Shown here in pieces: positions 46,049-57,100 of a DNA stretch of 64,000 bases. Made by a program: the position numbers and the translations under genes. This stretch comes from Histomonas meleagridis (Eukaryota > Parabasalia > Tritrichomonadida > Dientamoebidae), in assembly GCA_020186115.1 (NCBI GenBank), contig WSYJ01000005.1, positions 62,001-126,000 on the forward strand, written 5' to 3'. The number at the start of each line of letters is the position of its first letter. Position 1 is the stretch's first letter. The notes below the pieces were generated by a model. That model saw only the letters and a program-made list of their open reading frames with translations, was not told the DNA's origin and did no database searches.

Positions 46049-47989
46049 TTAGATATAAATGTGATTATCGAAAACGTCATCTTTAAAATCATTTGCAAAC
46101 GGATCTTCTTCTTGTATTTGCATAATATTAACATTTGTCAATCCATCGCTTATGGGTTTTCTTTCATTTTCACTATTTGATTCAACTTCTTCCAAATTAG
46201 AAAATTTTTGTTTGTGTTTTCGATGATGAATAATAAAAATAGTAATTAAACATATAATTATAATGATTATAACTACTGCGCACACAATTATTATTATATT
46301 TGTTTGATTGTCAGTTGCAATGTTTTCGTTATCCTCACTTAATGCAAAATAAAAATCTGAATAATAACTATATAATGTTGAATATTGGATAACTGTGTAA
46401 TTATAAAAAATGAATTCTGAATATGTGAAATAGATTTGTGAATTATTAAATGTAAATAACATTGAATGTGATATCATAGAATGAAGAGTAAATGTCTCCG
46501 TTATAATGATGGTTTGCTTCAAAACAAGTGAATGTGTTAAATATGGATTTGTGCTAAATGAATTTGATTGTGGATATGAATTTGTTTGTGAATATGTATT
46601 TGACTGTGTAAATGAATTTGTTTGTGAATATGTATTTGACTGTGTAAATGAATTTGTTTGTGAATATGTATTTGACTGTGTAAATGAATTTGTTTGTGAA
46701 TATGTATTTGACTGTGTAAATGAATTTGTTTGTGAATATGTATTTGACTGTGTAAATGAATTTGTTTGTGAATATGTATTTGACTGTGTAAATGAATTTG
46801 TTTGTGAATATGTATTTGACTGTGTAAATGAATTTGTTTGTGAATATGTATTCGATTGAGTAAATGAATTTGTCTGTGTAAATGAATTTGTTTGTGAAAA
46901 TGTATTTGTTGGTCCGTTTATATTAACAGCATAGAGAACTTTTTTCCCTGGTGTTAACTCATTTGAAGAAAATAAAAAATTGAATGTTTGGCCATTTAAA
47001 ATTGCTTTAAAATGAATTGTACCATGTGTTTGTGGAATGACATACAGATCATAAACCCTTGTTCCTGTTTCAATATCTTCTGTATGAACCGAGTCTGTAA
47101 TATCAAAATCATTAATTACCTCGGAATTCGAATCAACAGTTGCTTCGCACGTGAAGATATTAAATGTACCACTGTGTCGCAAACCACTTAAATAAAATTT
47201 CCAATTCGATGAAATTTGGTCAGGGCTGAATCCACCTATAAGTCTAATAGTGATTGAAAAAATTGACATTTTACAATTAAAATCAGCAAGAGGATATGGG
47301 TTATCATATGAACATTGTATTCCATTTGAAGAAATAATGTTTAATTGTTTCTGTACTTCAGCTGTTTGTATTACATTGGTACGAATATTAAAATCACCAT
47401 CCGAATTTACATTTGATGAATATGGAGTATATGCAGTAACTGTTAGAACTTCTGTTGTGCTCTCAAAATTGATATTTGTTTGTATTTCGTTGGAGAGATA
47501 AATGCACTCCACATTTCTCCACATATCACTGCTAATTGAATTGCTTATACTAACACCAAACCGATCCCCAGTATTGAGAATATCTGCATTTTCAACCATG
47601 ATAATAATGGTTTGATCCAATGCAAGTATTTTTTGATTATTTTTATTTTGATTTAAAATTATAGCACTCACTGAATTGTTATTCTCGCTTTTTGGTATAT
47701 GAATTGTAATTTTGAATTGCTCAGCTTCATCATTATCGGGAAGCAGAGGAGTAGAAATAGGTAAGTTTGTTGTTAATGCCTCTTTGTTTTGGTACAAGGT
47801 ATCTATTTCAATATTCTTAATTATCTTTTTTTCTATGTAATTGGAATAATTTGTGAGATTTGTTTTCATACAACTAGAACATACAGAATCATTATAAGTT
47901 TCTTTGTGAAGCTTGAAACTTATGATGAAGATGATTTGCACAAAATAATACAACAAAAAACAAATGAAATAATTTAATGGTTTACTCAT
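46049..47989 (-). CDS. stalk-type surface membrane protein with non-LRR ectodomain
   Basis: A 646-residue type I membrane protein, using the second ATG (MSKPLNYFICFLLYYFV) as start because it opens a signal anchor. The ectodomain (about 60-350) is beta-rich, with Ig-like or fimbrillin-like strands (GTIHFKAILNGQTFNFLF, TPGKKVLYAVNI) and no LRR. It is followed by eight 12-residue repeats NSFTQSNTYSQT, a membrane helix (IIIIVCAVVIIIIIICLITIF) and a tail with EEDPFANDFK. Stalk, helix and tail match the BspA-like protein at 41914, so ectodomains appear to be swapped on a common anchoring module. I do not recognise the ectodomain family. Confidence 0.85.
   Translation of the reverse strand: MSKPLNYFICFLLYYFVQIIFIISFKLHKETYNDSVCSSCMKTNLTNYSNYIEKKIIKNIEIDTLYQNKEALTTNLPISTPLLPDNDEAEQFKITIHIPKSENNNSVSAIILNQNKNNQKILALDQTIIIMVENADILNTGDRFGVSISNSISSDMWRNVECIYLSNEIQTNINFESTTEVLTVTAYTPYSSNVNSDGDFNIRTNVIQTAEVQKQLNIISSNGIQCSYDNPYPLADFNCKMSIFSITIRLIGGFSPDQISSNWKFYLSGLRHSGTFNIFTCEATVDSNSEVINDFDITDSVHTEDIETGTRVYDLYVIPQTHGTIHFKAILNGQTFNFLFSSNELTPGKKVLYAVNINGPTNTFSQTNSFTQTNSFTQSNTYSQTNSFTQSNTYSQTNSFTQSNTYSQTNSFTQSNTYSQTNSFTQSNTYSQTNSFTQSNTYSQTNSFTQSNTYSQTNSFTQSNTYSQTNSYPQSNSFSTNPYLTHSLVLKQTIIITETFTLHSMISHSMLFTFNNSQIYFTYSEFIFYNYTVIQYSTLYSYYSDFYFALSEDNENIATDNQTNIIIIVCAVVIIIIIICLITIFIIHHRKHKQKFSNLEEVESNSENERKPISDGLTNVNIMQIQEEDPFANDFKDDVFDNHIYI
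46578..46865 (-). repeat. 36-bp tandem repeat, 8 copies, nearly identical
   Basis: Each unit encodes NSFTQSNTYSQT on the minus strand. The central copies are identical at the nucleotide level; only the outermost copy near 46850 differs by a few bases. Confidence 0.95.
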
Positions 47990-48126
47990 ATCGTAACACA
48001 GAATTGAATGTATTAATGGTCGCACAAAGTGTTCATGAAAAATGTAAAAATGAAACGCTTAACAACACTTTAATAATAAACTATTGAATTAAAAGGAGCC
48101 GTTAATTCAAATATCGCTAAATATTT
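47990..48126. promoter_or_regulatory. bidirectional promoter with GCCGTTAA element
   Basis: Lies between the surface protein start and the DUF3447-ankyrin start. GCCGTTAA at 48098-48105 is 22 nt before the plus-strand ATG. Confidence 0.45.
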
Positions 48127-49305
48127 ATGAATCATTCTAACCAAAAAAATAATCTTATTTCATTATTAAAAGACATCGAATCAATTGTCTTTGACTTAAA
48201 TGAAGATAATATTGAGCCAAAAGTTGAAAGTATTATGAATTTATTTGATATTAATTTACCATATTCATATAATTTGATCATTTCACGTTTAATATATAGA
48301 TCTTTTATAGTTCAAAAGAAAGATATCAGAATATATTTATTATTCATAAAGGCAATCAAGTCAAAAGAAGAATCAATTCAAGAAAATTGTGATATAATTG
48401 AAGTTTTTACACATTTTCTTCTTCAATTAAATTCGCAAGAATCCTTTTATTTTTTAGAAAACATGATTGAAGAAAAATACATTTCTTCTAACGTAATTCA
48501 ATCAAAAAATACATTATATTTTGCCCATTATTTTACTGAATCTAAAATCAATCAATTGAAAAATTTTGAAACACCAGTTTTAAATTTCTTTAAAAATATT
48601 GAAGATCTTAAAAAAGACAACTGGAAACTACACAAACAACTTATTAAAGAAGGTGTTAATCCTATATCTGTCATTAAAGCAATTCGTAACGATGATATTG
48701 ATAAACTTCAAGAAATATCATCACAAGATGATTTCAATTATAATCAAATTATTGAACCATCAATTTATGAATCGTTTTCATTTATTAATGATAGCGATGT
48801 TTCGTTAATTCATTATGCAGCATTTTTCGGATCGATTAAATGTTTTAAATATTTACTTATGAATGGTGCCAAATTAAATAATGTAAATAAATATGCAGTA
48901 GCAGGTGGGAATATAGAGATAATTCATTTGTGTGAACAAAATAATCGTAATTTTAAACAAGTTCATGAAATTGCTTTAGAATTTCATAGGAATAATCTCT
49001 TTGATTATTTTTATAAGAAAAAAGTGATTCAAGCTAAAGAACTTACTCACTTAGAAATCAAATGTATTAAAAATGATAATTATTCTTTGTTTGTTTCATT
49101 ATTAGAAAAGAAAAAGTCAAAATTTGATTTAAATATCTTTAGTGAAACAGCAACAACAGGTAATATTTTTCTCATGAAATATTTCATGTATGATTGTAAA
49201 CTTCCAAAAAATATTTTAGTTTGTGCATCAGATTCAGGAAATTTAGAGTTAATGAAATTACTTCTTGAACAAAAAGGAATTGATATTAACTATGGAAGCA
49301 TTTGA
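48127..49305 (+). CDS. DUF3447-ankyrin protein, head ORF
   Basis: A 392-residue paralogue of the 23097 gene. It has an N-terminal helical domain and the block DNWKLHKQLIKEGVNP...IRNDDIDKLQEISSQDDF. SFINDSDVSLIHYAAFFGSIKCFKYLLMNGAKL and a final canonical ankyrin repeat (SDSGNLELMKLLLEQKGIDIN) follow. The ORF stops with YGSI at the first spacer of array B. Fifteen more ankyrin units follow downstream, the last ending in a normal stop at 51764-51766. If the spacers are removed from RNA, the full protein would have roughly 500 additional residues of ankyrin repeats. No signal peptide or membrane segment is present. Confidence 0.82.
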   Translation: MNHSNQKNNLISLLKDIESIVFDLNEDNIEPKVESIMNLFDINLPYSYNLIISRLIYRSFIVQKKDIRIYLLFIKAIKSKEESIQENCDIIEVFTHFLLQLNSQESFYFLENMIEEKYISSNVIQSKNTLYFAHYFTESKINQLKNFETPVLNFFKNIEDLKKDNWKLHKQLIKEGVNPISVIKAIRNDDIDKLQEISSQDDFNYNQIIEPSIYESFSFINDSDVSLIHYAAFFGSIKCFKYLLMNGAKLNNVNKYAVAGGNIEIIHLCEQNNRNFKQVHEIALEFHRNNLFDYFYKKKVIQAKELTHLEIKCIKNDNYSLFVSLLEKKKSKFDLNIFSETATTGNIFLMKYFMYDCKLPKNILVCASDSGNLELMKLLLEQKGIDINYGSI

Positions 49306-51766
49306 TTTAATATTTTCGAATTGAAAATTTTTATTTGGAATTTACTTAAATTAATTTATACTCCACTTATAATTGCATCTAAATATGGTAATATTGGAAT
49401 GGTTAAATTACTTCTTGAACAAGAAGGAATTAATGTTAATGCAATGAATATTTATTTAATTTGTTTAAAGTATTTTAATATTATATGATGTTTTTTTATT
49501 TAATTTGGTGAAACAGCTTTAATTATGGCATCTAAAAATGGTAATATTGAAGTGGAAAAGCTACTTTTAGATAATGATGAGACTGAGATTGATGAAAAAG
49601 ATATTATTTTGTTTTGTTCAAAGTTTATAAAAATATTATATTATTATTTTATACTTCATGTTTTTTTGATTTATTTGGTAAAAATGCATTAATGGTTGCT
49701 TCTGAACATGGGCATATAGAAATAGTTAAATTGCTTCTTGAGCAAAATTTAATTGATATCAATGATCCTGACGTATTTTTTTATTATTTGATTTCATGAT
49801 TTCGACTTAATATTTGGAAGTTATTTAAAATATTTCAAACAGCTCTTATTATTGCATCAGAAAAAGGTAATTTAGAGATAGTTAAATTACTTCTAGAGCA
49901 AAATGGAATTGATATCAATAAAAAAGATAATTATTTATTTCATTTAAAACTTATTTAAAAATCTTTGGATTTCAAAATCATTTTTAAGATTTATTGTTAT
50001 GACCTCGAACAGCTCTTATATTAGCATCTTGGTTTGGTCATACAGAAATAGTTAAATTACTTCTTGAACAAGAAGGAATTGATATTAATACTAAAGATAT
50101 TTATTTGTTTTATTTAGAATTTATTTTGATAATTTTATATTTCAAAATAATATTTGGAAATTATTTAAATTATATAAAACAGCACTTATTAGAGCATCTG
50201 AAAATGGTCATATAGAAATAGTCAAATTACTTCTTGAACAAGAAGGAATTGATATTAATGCTAAAGATATTAATTTATTTTATTTAAAATTTATTTTGAT
50301 AATTTGATGTTTCAAGATAATATTTGGAAATTGTTTAAATGAATTCAAACAGCACTTATTATAGCATTCGATTATGAAAACTTGGAAATAGTTAAATTAC
50401 TTCTTAATCATGAAGGAATTGATATTAATATTAAAGATACTTATTTATTTTATTTAAAAGTTATTTTAATAATTTGATATATCATAATAATATTTGGGAG
50501 ATATTTAAGTTATTTAATGCAGCACTTATGAAAGCAGCACATAAAGGACAAATAGAAATCATTAATTTAATTCTTAATAATAAGACATTGGATATTAATA
50601 TTAAAAATATTTATTTGTTTTATTTGAAAATTATTTTAATAATTTGATATTTCAAAATAATATTTGGAAATAATTTAAATTATTTGAAACATCACTTATG
50701 ATAGCAATTCAAAATGGACATACAAAAATAGTTAAATTACTTCTTGAACAAGAAGGAATTGATATTAATGCTAAAGATATTTATTTGTTTTATTTGATAT
50801 TTATTTTAATAATTTTATATTTTAAAATAATATTTGGAAATTATTTAAATTATTTTGGACAGCACTTATGTTTGCATCTAGAAATGGTCATACAGAAATA
50901 GTTAAATTACTTCTTGAACAAGAAGGAATTGATATTAATGCTAAAAATATTTATTTGTTTTATTTTGTGTTTGTTTTAATGATTTTGTGTTTCAAAATAA
51001 TTTTTGTAAATTGTTTAAATTAATTCAAACAGCACTTATTATAGCATTCGATTATGAAAACTTGGAAATAGCTAAATTACTTCTTGAACAAGAAGGAATT
51101 GATATTAATGCTCAAGCTATTTATTTGTTTTATTTAATAACAATTTTTCAAAATAATATTTGGAAATTATTTAAATTATTTAATACAGCACTTATTTTAG
51201 CATCTTCATGTGGTCATACAGAAATAGTTAAATTACTTCTAGAGCAAAATGGAATTGATATCAATAAAAAAGATAATTATTTATTTCATTTAAAACTTAT
51301 TTAAAAATCTTTGGATTTCAAAATCATTTTTAAGATTTATTTTTATGATTTCGAACAGCTCTTATATTAGCATCTTGGTTTGGTTATACAGAAATAGTTA
51401 AATTACTTCTTGAACAAGAAGGAATTAATATTAATGCTAAAGATATTTATTTGTTATATTTGATATTTATTTTAATAATTTTATATTTCAAAATAATATT
51501 TGGAAATTATTTAAATTGTTTAATACAGCACTTATTTTAGCATCTTCAAATGGTCATTCAGAAATAGTTAAATTACTTCTTGAACAAAAAGGAATTGATA
51601 TTAATGCTAAAGATATTAATTTATTTTATTTAAAATTTATTTTAATTATTTATTTCAATTTCAAAATAATATTTGGAAATTATTAAAAATATTTGAGACA
51701 GCACTTATGATTGCATCTAGAAATGGTTATACAGAAATAGTCAAATTATTTCATAAGCACGAATGA
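49306..51766 (+). repeat. ankyrin module array B (15 units, 170-bp period)
   Basis: Units begin (Thr codon of TALM or equivalent) at 49360, 49513, 49683, 49839, 50009, 50179, 50349, 50519, 50689, 50859, 51029, 51185, 51355, 51525 and 51698. Seven consecutive intervals from 49839 to 51029 are exactly 170 bp; others are 153, 156, 170 or 173. Coding part 99 nt, spacer normally 71 nt. About half of the spacers start GTTTTATTT, the rest ATTTTATTT or similar; their ends read TTTAA, TTTCA or TTTGA before ACAGC, rarely TTTAG. All fifteen 33-residue units are open, and the last ends FHKHE and a TGA. Confidence 0.9.
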
Positions 51767-51953
51767 TTTGCCTCAAAATTTAGGTGAATAAACAATTGGA
51801 TAATATTGTCTGATATTTAAATATAAGCTAATGAATTTTTAAAGATCTTCAAAAGATTTATAAGTCAACCATAGTTTGTCAAAACCGGTATATTCAAATG
51901 AACGTTTACCTCAAAAATAAAATAATCAAAAAGACGTATCGTTATCTATAGGT

Positions 51954-53654
51954 ATGCGCAAGACTCTTTGTGAAATTGGACCATTAAAAGAAATAACAAC
52001 AGAAAACAAAACAAACAAAGGATCACTTTCGATTGTGGTTCAAGATAATTGCACCAAAATTCATTGGAAAATTTTTAGTGATAATAATTCTTATTATCTT
52101 AATATTTCTGATGATGAAAAAGAAGATTTTCACGCAAATGAGTTCAATTCTTATGGGTCATTTACAATTTCACATCAGTCATTTGATTTTCTTACTCTTT
52201 CTGAAAATCCATTTTCAATAACATTAACTCTCAAAGATTCTTCACAGTATCGAAATTTTATTTTTACCGGAGACCAATTATTTCTTGTTTCTGTATTTAT
52301 AGAAAAACTTCTATATTTTGGCATAGGTGTTCCAACTTATGAAAAGCCATACTCTATTCGTTTTTGCGATGGACCCAATGAGCCCAATATCCAATCTTCG
52401 CCTGATATTCCAATTGAAGTTTTCGATGTTAATGATTTAAACACCTTATGGATAAATATCCAAACGTTTTATCTTAATTTTTTCAAAGATATCTCAACTC
52501 ATGATCTCCTATCATCATCTTATCCATATTCCATTGTTTCTAACACCTATAATAAACTTTTATTGTCCGAAATTAATTCCACCATTTCACAATATCCTAC
52601 ACATTCCCGTATTACACTTAAAGAATTCGAATCTTTTTTCGATAGTTCCACAGGTAAACTTAAAGAACCGGAGACATTTATGAGACGCGTTTATTTTTCA
52701 GGTGTTGAAACAGAAGTCTTGTCAAAAGCGCTTCCATTCATTTTAGGTCTTTATCCACTTACGAGTACATTCGATGAACGGAATCAAATTGATATTCGTT
52801 GCGCCACCGAATTTAACATTATCTTAAATCAAATGGAAACGAATGAAACGCTTCCATATCCTCGATCAAGTATTCAACGCGCATATCTTGTAATTCATCA
52901 TGATGTCGAACGCACTGATCGTAACATTCCTTTATTTAAGAAGAAAGATTGCGTTGGCCTTAAAATACTTCAAACGTTATTACGTACGTATACATTTTTT
53001 AATCCGCGCATATTATATTTACAAGGAATGAATGATTTAATGGTTCCATTAATGACTGTATATTATCCGAATGTTAATGAGGATGGTATACCCATTAATA
53101 ATGATGGAAGTATAATGGATTATGAAAAACTTTATCCAAAGATATTTTGGTTGTTTAATTCTTTCTTATATCGAGTTGGACATGCTAAATTTCTTATGTC
53201 GATAAATACAAGTTCAATGAGTAAGTTAACAGAAATTACAAAAGTTTTGGAAATGATTTCACCAACTGTTGTGTTTTGGCTGAAAAAAATGGAACTGTTG
53301 GAATACCAATGGTTATATTCGGAATATATTTTGATGTTTAAAAGAACTTTCGACAATATTTGGTGCGTTTGGATTAAGTTTTGCGCTTCGCCAATGCCGA
53401 AGAAATGGTTGAGGTATTTCTTCGTAGCAATAATCATAGATAACTTCGAGAAATTAACAAAGATTCAGAAGGTCAGCGTGGTGAAGATGATGAGCGCTTT
53501 CCCAACGATTTTAAGCGAAGTCGATGTGGAAAGAATTGGGAAAATAGCAATGTGGATATCAGAGAAATTGGGAAATGTGGGCGAAGTAGAGGAGGAAGAA
53601 GAGGAAGACGAAGAAGAGTTGGAATTCTTTTCACCATTAAACTGTGATTTGTAA
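51954..53654 (+). CDS. TBC-domain Rab GTPase-activating protein (TBC1D15/17-like)
   Basis: A 566-residue RabGAP. The TBC domain covers about residues 235-520: an N-terminal RRVYFSGVE...ALPFILGLYPL block, the arginine finger IHHDVERTDR (IxxDxxR), the glutamine finger YLQGMNDL (YxQG), then FWLFNSFLYRV, MELLEYQWLYSEYILMFKRTF and CVWIKFCASP. Both catalytic fingers are intact, so it should speed GTP hydrolysis on a Rab. The N-terminal 230 residues are a divergent beta-rich region (PH-like) as in TBC1D15/17 and Gyp7. The C-terminus is strongly acidic (EEEEEEDEEELEFF). It lies between two ankyrin arrays pointing toward it. Confidence 0.9.
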   Translation: MRKTLCEIGPLKEITTENKTNKGSLSIVVQDNCTKIHWKIFSDNNSYYLNISDDEKEDFHANEFNSYGSFTISHQSFDFLTLSENPFSITLTLKDSSQYRNFIFTGDQLFLVSVFIEKLLYFGIGVPTYEKPYSIRFCDGPNEPNIQSSPDIPIEVFDVNDLNTLWINIQTFYLNFFKDISTHDLLSSSYPYSIVSNTYNKLLLSEINSTISQYPTHSRITLKEFESFFDSSTGKLKEPETFMRRVYFSGVETEVLSKALPFILGLYPLTSTFDERNQIDIRCATEFNIILNQMETNETLPYPRSSIQRAYLVIHHDVERTDRNIPLFKKKDCVGLKILQTLLRTYTFFNPRILYLQGMNDLMVPLMTVYYPNVNEDGIPINNDGSIMDYEKLYPKIFWLFNSFLYRVGHAKFLMSINTSSMSKLTEITKVLEMISPTVVFWLKKMELLEYQWLYSEYILMFKRTFDNIWCVWIKFCASPMPKKWLRYFFVAIIIDNFEKLTKIQKVSVVKMMSAFPTILSEVDVERIGKIAMWISEKLGNVGEVEEEEEEDEEELEFFSPLNCDL

Positions 53655-54109
53655 ATAAAAATTAAATATTATTTATCTATAATAATTAAATCGCATAACA
53701 ATGTGAATATTCAGTACTTTAAATTCATGTACGGAGGCTTTATCTGAGATGTTTCACTAAGGAAAATATTAAAAAGTAATCTTGTTACCATAAGGTTGTA
53801 CATGAGTAACTTGATAGTTTCTGCCCATAGTAAAATACAAAAAATGTTTTATTATGTAGTCTATATACTAAATATTTTATTTATATTATGAATTTGGTGA
53901 GTTGTTTTCTCCTTATCGCTAAGTAAAAATCAAATGCATTTTTATTGATCACGAAAAAAAAATTAATCATAAATTCATATTGTTTTTGAGAGACTCAACA
54001 AATCTAAAATTAAGGTTTAAAACATAAATTTAATTTACAATAACTTTATATATAAAAATTTTCTCCATCTTTGTTATTATTCAAAAACAGGTAACCTGTT
54101 AACATATCA
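53655..54109. other. intergenic, no gene seen
   Basis: AT-rich gap between the TBC gene and the 3' end of array C; no feature recognised. Confidence 0.5.
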
Positions 54110-57100
54110 TTATATTCCATAAAACATTGGAATTAAATCATCATATCCCTTTTCAACTATCATTTGAAGTGCTGTATGAAATAATTAAAAAAAATTTCAA
54201 ACAAATTTAAAAAATTTCAATTCTTATAATAAAACTTTATATAATAAGTAGATATATTTTCAATACTCGTATCAATATCTTTATGTTTTAGTAATAACAT
54301 AATAATCTCATAATGATCATTCAAAATAGCAGACATTAAAGCTGTACAAAATGGAACTAATAGTTTCCATAAATTATTTTGAAATTTCTAGAAATAAATG
54401 AAACATATATCAATTATAGTATTTAAATATCAACAGCATTTACATCAATTCCATCTTGTTCAAGCAACAATTTGACTATCTCAGTGTAACCAAAATCAGA
54501 TGCATGCCAAAGTGACGTGCAAATTATTTTGAATAATTTCCTACTATTATATTGGAACCCAATCATATTAAAAGAAATTATAAAAACAACAAAAAAATAT
54601 TTTTCACATTAATATCAATTCCTTCTTGCTCAAGAAGTAATTTAACTATTTCAATGTAGCCATTTCCAACAGCATATATAAGTGCAGTATTAAAATATTT
54701 AAATAAATTCCTCATATTATTTTGAAATATATTATTATTATATGAAATCTCAAATATGCTCAATAATTTTTTTCTTTAGCATTAATATCAATTCCTTCTT
54801 GTTCAAGAAGTAATTTAACTATATCTGTATAACCTTTTCCAGATGCCCAAATAAGTGCTGTATTAAATATTTTAGATAATTTCCAAATATTATTTTGAAT
54901 TTTCAAATTATTAAAATAAATATTAAATAAAATAAATAAATATCTTTAGCATTAATATCAATTCCTTCTTGTTCAAGAAGTAATTTGACTATTTCTGTAT
55001 GACCATTTTCAGTTGCATTCATAAGTGCTGTTTTATATAATTTAAATAATTTCCAAATATTATTTTGAAACATAAAATTATTAAAATACACAAGTTTTGC
55101 ATTAATGTATATATTATTTTCTTTAAGAATTGATGTTACAATTTCAATTACACCAGCACTACAAGCACTCATAAATTTGGCTTTAATATTTTGTAACCAA
55201 TATCAAGATAAAAATTAAAACATAAAATATTTAAAAGATATATTTTCAAAATACAAAATAAAGACATCTTGTGTTGAATTTCGATATTTTCATGTTCAAG
55301 AAATGACATAACAAAATCTATAATTTGATTTTGAATTGATTTCATTGAAGGAATTATAAAAGCATGAAATTAAATCGAAAAATAAAATATCATTCATATT
55401 ACCATTGTTTTTCTTATCATTAAGTAATTTTAAAATAAAATCAAAAATCTTTTGCGATTTGATCATTGTTAAACTATTTAATGAATAAGAACATTGAAAA
55501 AAAGAAAAATAAATCATTCATTTTGTTATTAATATTTGTTTCAAGAAACAATTTTACTAAATTCGTGATATTACTATCTGATACATAGTCAAACAATTTA
55601 TCAAACAAAAATAAATGAAATAAATATATTTTTCACTGGATTTATATATTTTAAATTCAAGTAACTTTTTTATCACATTTAAAAATCCGTATGTTACAGC
55701 ATTTAATAATATTACATCAAATAAATTTAAGAAATCCCATAAGTTAATTAGAAATTAAAAGTCATTAAAAAATATATTATCTTCTAGTTGAATTTCTTCC
55801 TGTTCAATGAACTGTTCAAATGCATTCAGTATTCCGACGTAAAAATCTTGCATAAGGTGAGATTGAAATTAAATATAGAAACTTCATATCTATCATAAAA
55901 ATAAAAAATCACCATAAAAAACCATTTAAAATATATATTAATCTTTGAATTATTATGATTTTTTTCCTTTTCAGTTAAAATTTTTACAATTTGGAAATAG
56001 TTATTATTGTATGAAATCATAAGTGCCGTATTAAATAATATTAATAATTTCCAAATATCATTTTAAGATTTCATATAGTTTAAATAAATATTAAACAAAA
56101 TATATAAATATCTTGAGCATTAAGATCAATTCCTTCTTTCTCAATAAGCACTTTGACTACTTCAATTCCACCATATTCAGCTGCAGATATAAGTGCTGTT
56201 TTAAAATATTTAAACAATTTCCAAATATCATTTTAAGATTTCATATAGTTTAAATAAATATTAAACAAAACACACAAATATCTTGAGCATTAATGTCAAT
56301 TCCTTTTTTCCCAATAAGCAGTTTAACTATATCAGTTTTACCATATTCAGCTGCAGATATAAGTGCTGTTTTAAAATATTTAAACAATTTCCAAATATCA
56401 TTTTAAGATTTCATATAGTTTAAATAAATATTAAACAAAACACACAAAAATCTTGAGCATTAATGTCAATTCCTTCTTTTTCAATAAGCAGTTTAACTAT
56501 ATCAGTTTTACCATATTCTGCTAAAACCATAAGAATTGTATGAAATGGTTTAAATATGTTCCAAATATTATTTTGAGACAGAAAATGATTAAAACAAAAA
56601 TTATATAAAAGAAATAACTGTTTTTGACATTAATATCAATTCCTTTTTGCTTAAGAAGCAATCTAAGTATTTCCATACGATCTTTTTGAGCTGAAATCAT
56701 AAGTACTGTATTAAATAATTGAAATATATTCCAAATATTATAATGAAATCATAAATCATTAAAACATACAATAATTAAAGTGGATAAATATCTTTTGCCT
56801 CAAGATCAATCCCTTTATGTTCAAGAAGCAGTTTTACTATTTTTGTATAATCATAAATAGTCGCTAGCATAAGTTCAGTACGAAATGAATTATGAAAATT
56901 CCAAATATTATATTGAAAATAAAAATTATTAAAATAAATGCTAAATAAAATAAATAAATATCTTTTACATTGATATCAATATCTTTATGTTTGAGTAGTA
57001 CTTCAACAATTTTTGTGTAACCTTTACTTATTGCATAATTTAATGCATTTTTCAATAATCGAGAAAAATTTCTTATATTATTTTAGAAATTTGTGAATTT

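Noticed and set aside
46506-46859. 117-codon plus-strand ORF made of EFVCEYVFDCVN repeats
   Set aside because: It is the antisense shadow of the 36-bp stalk repeat in the minus-strand surface protein; long only because the unit length is a multiple of three.
49306-51766. Conventional spliceosomal introns
   Set aside because: Most spacers lack AG at the 3' border, about half lack GT, and the trichomonad branch/acceptor sequence is absent; kept only as a non-canonical hypothesis.
49306-51766. Translation through spacers by programmed frameshifting
   Set aside because: Several spacers contain in-frame stops (TGA in the ATTTGAT variants) and no slippery site or stimulatory element repeats at a fixed place.
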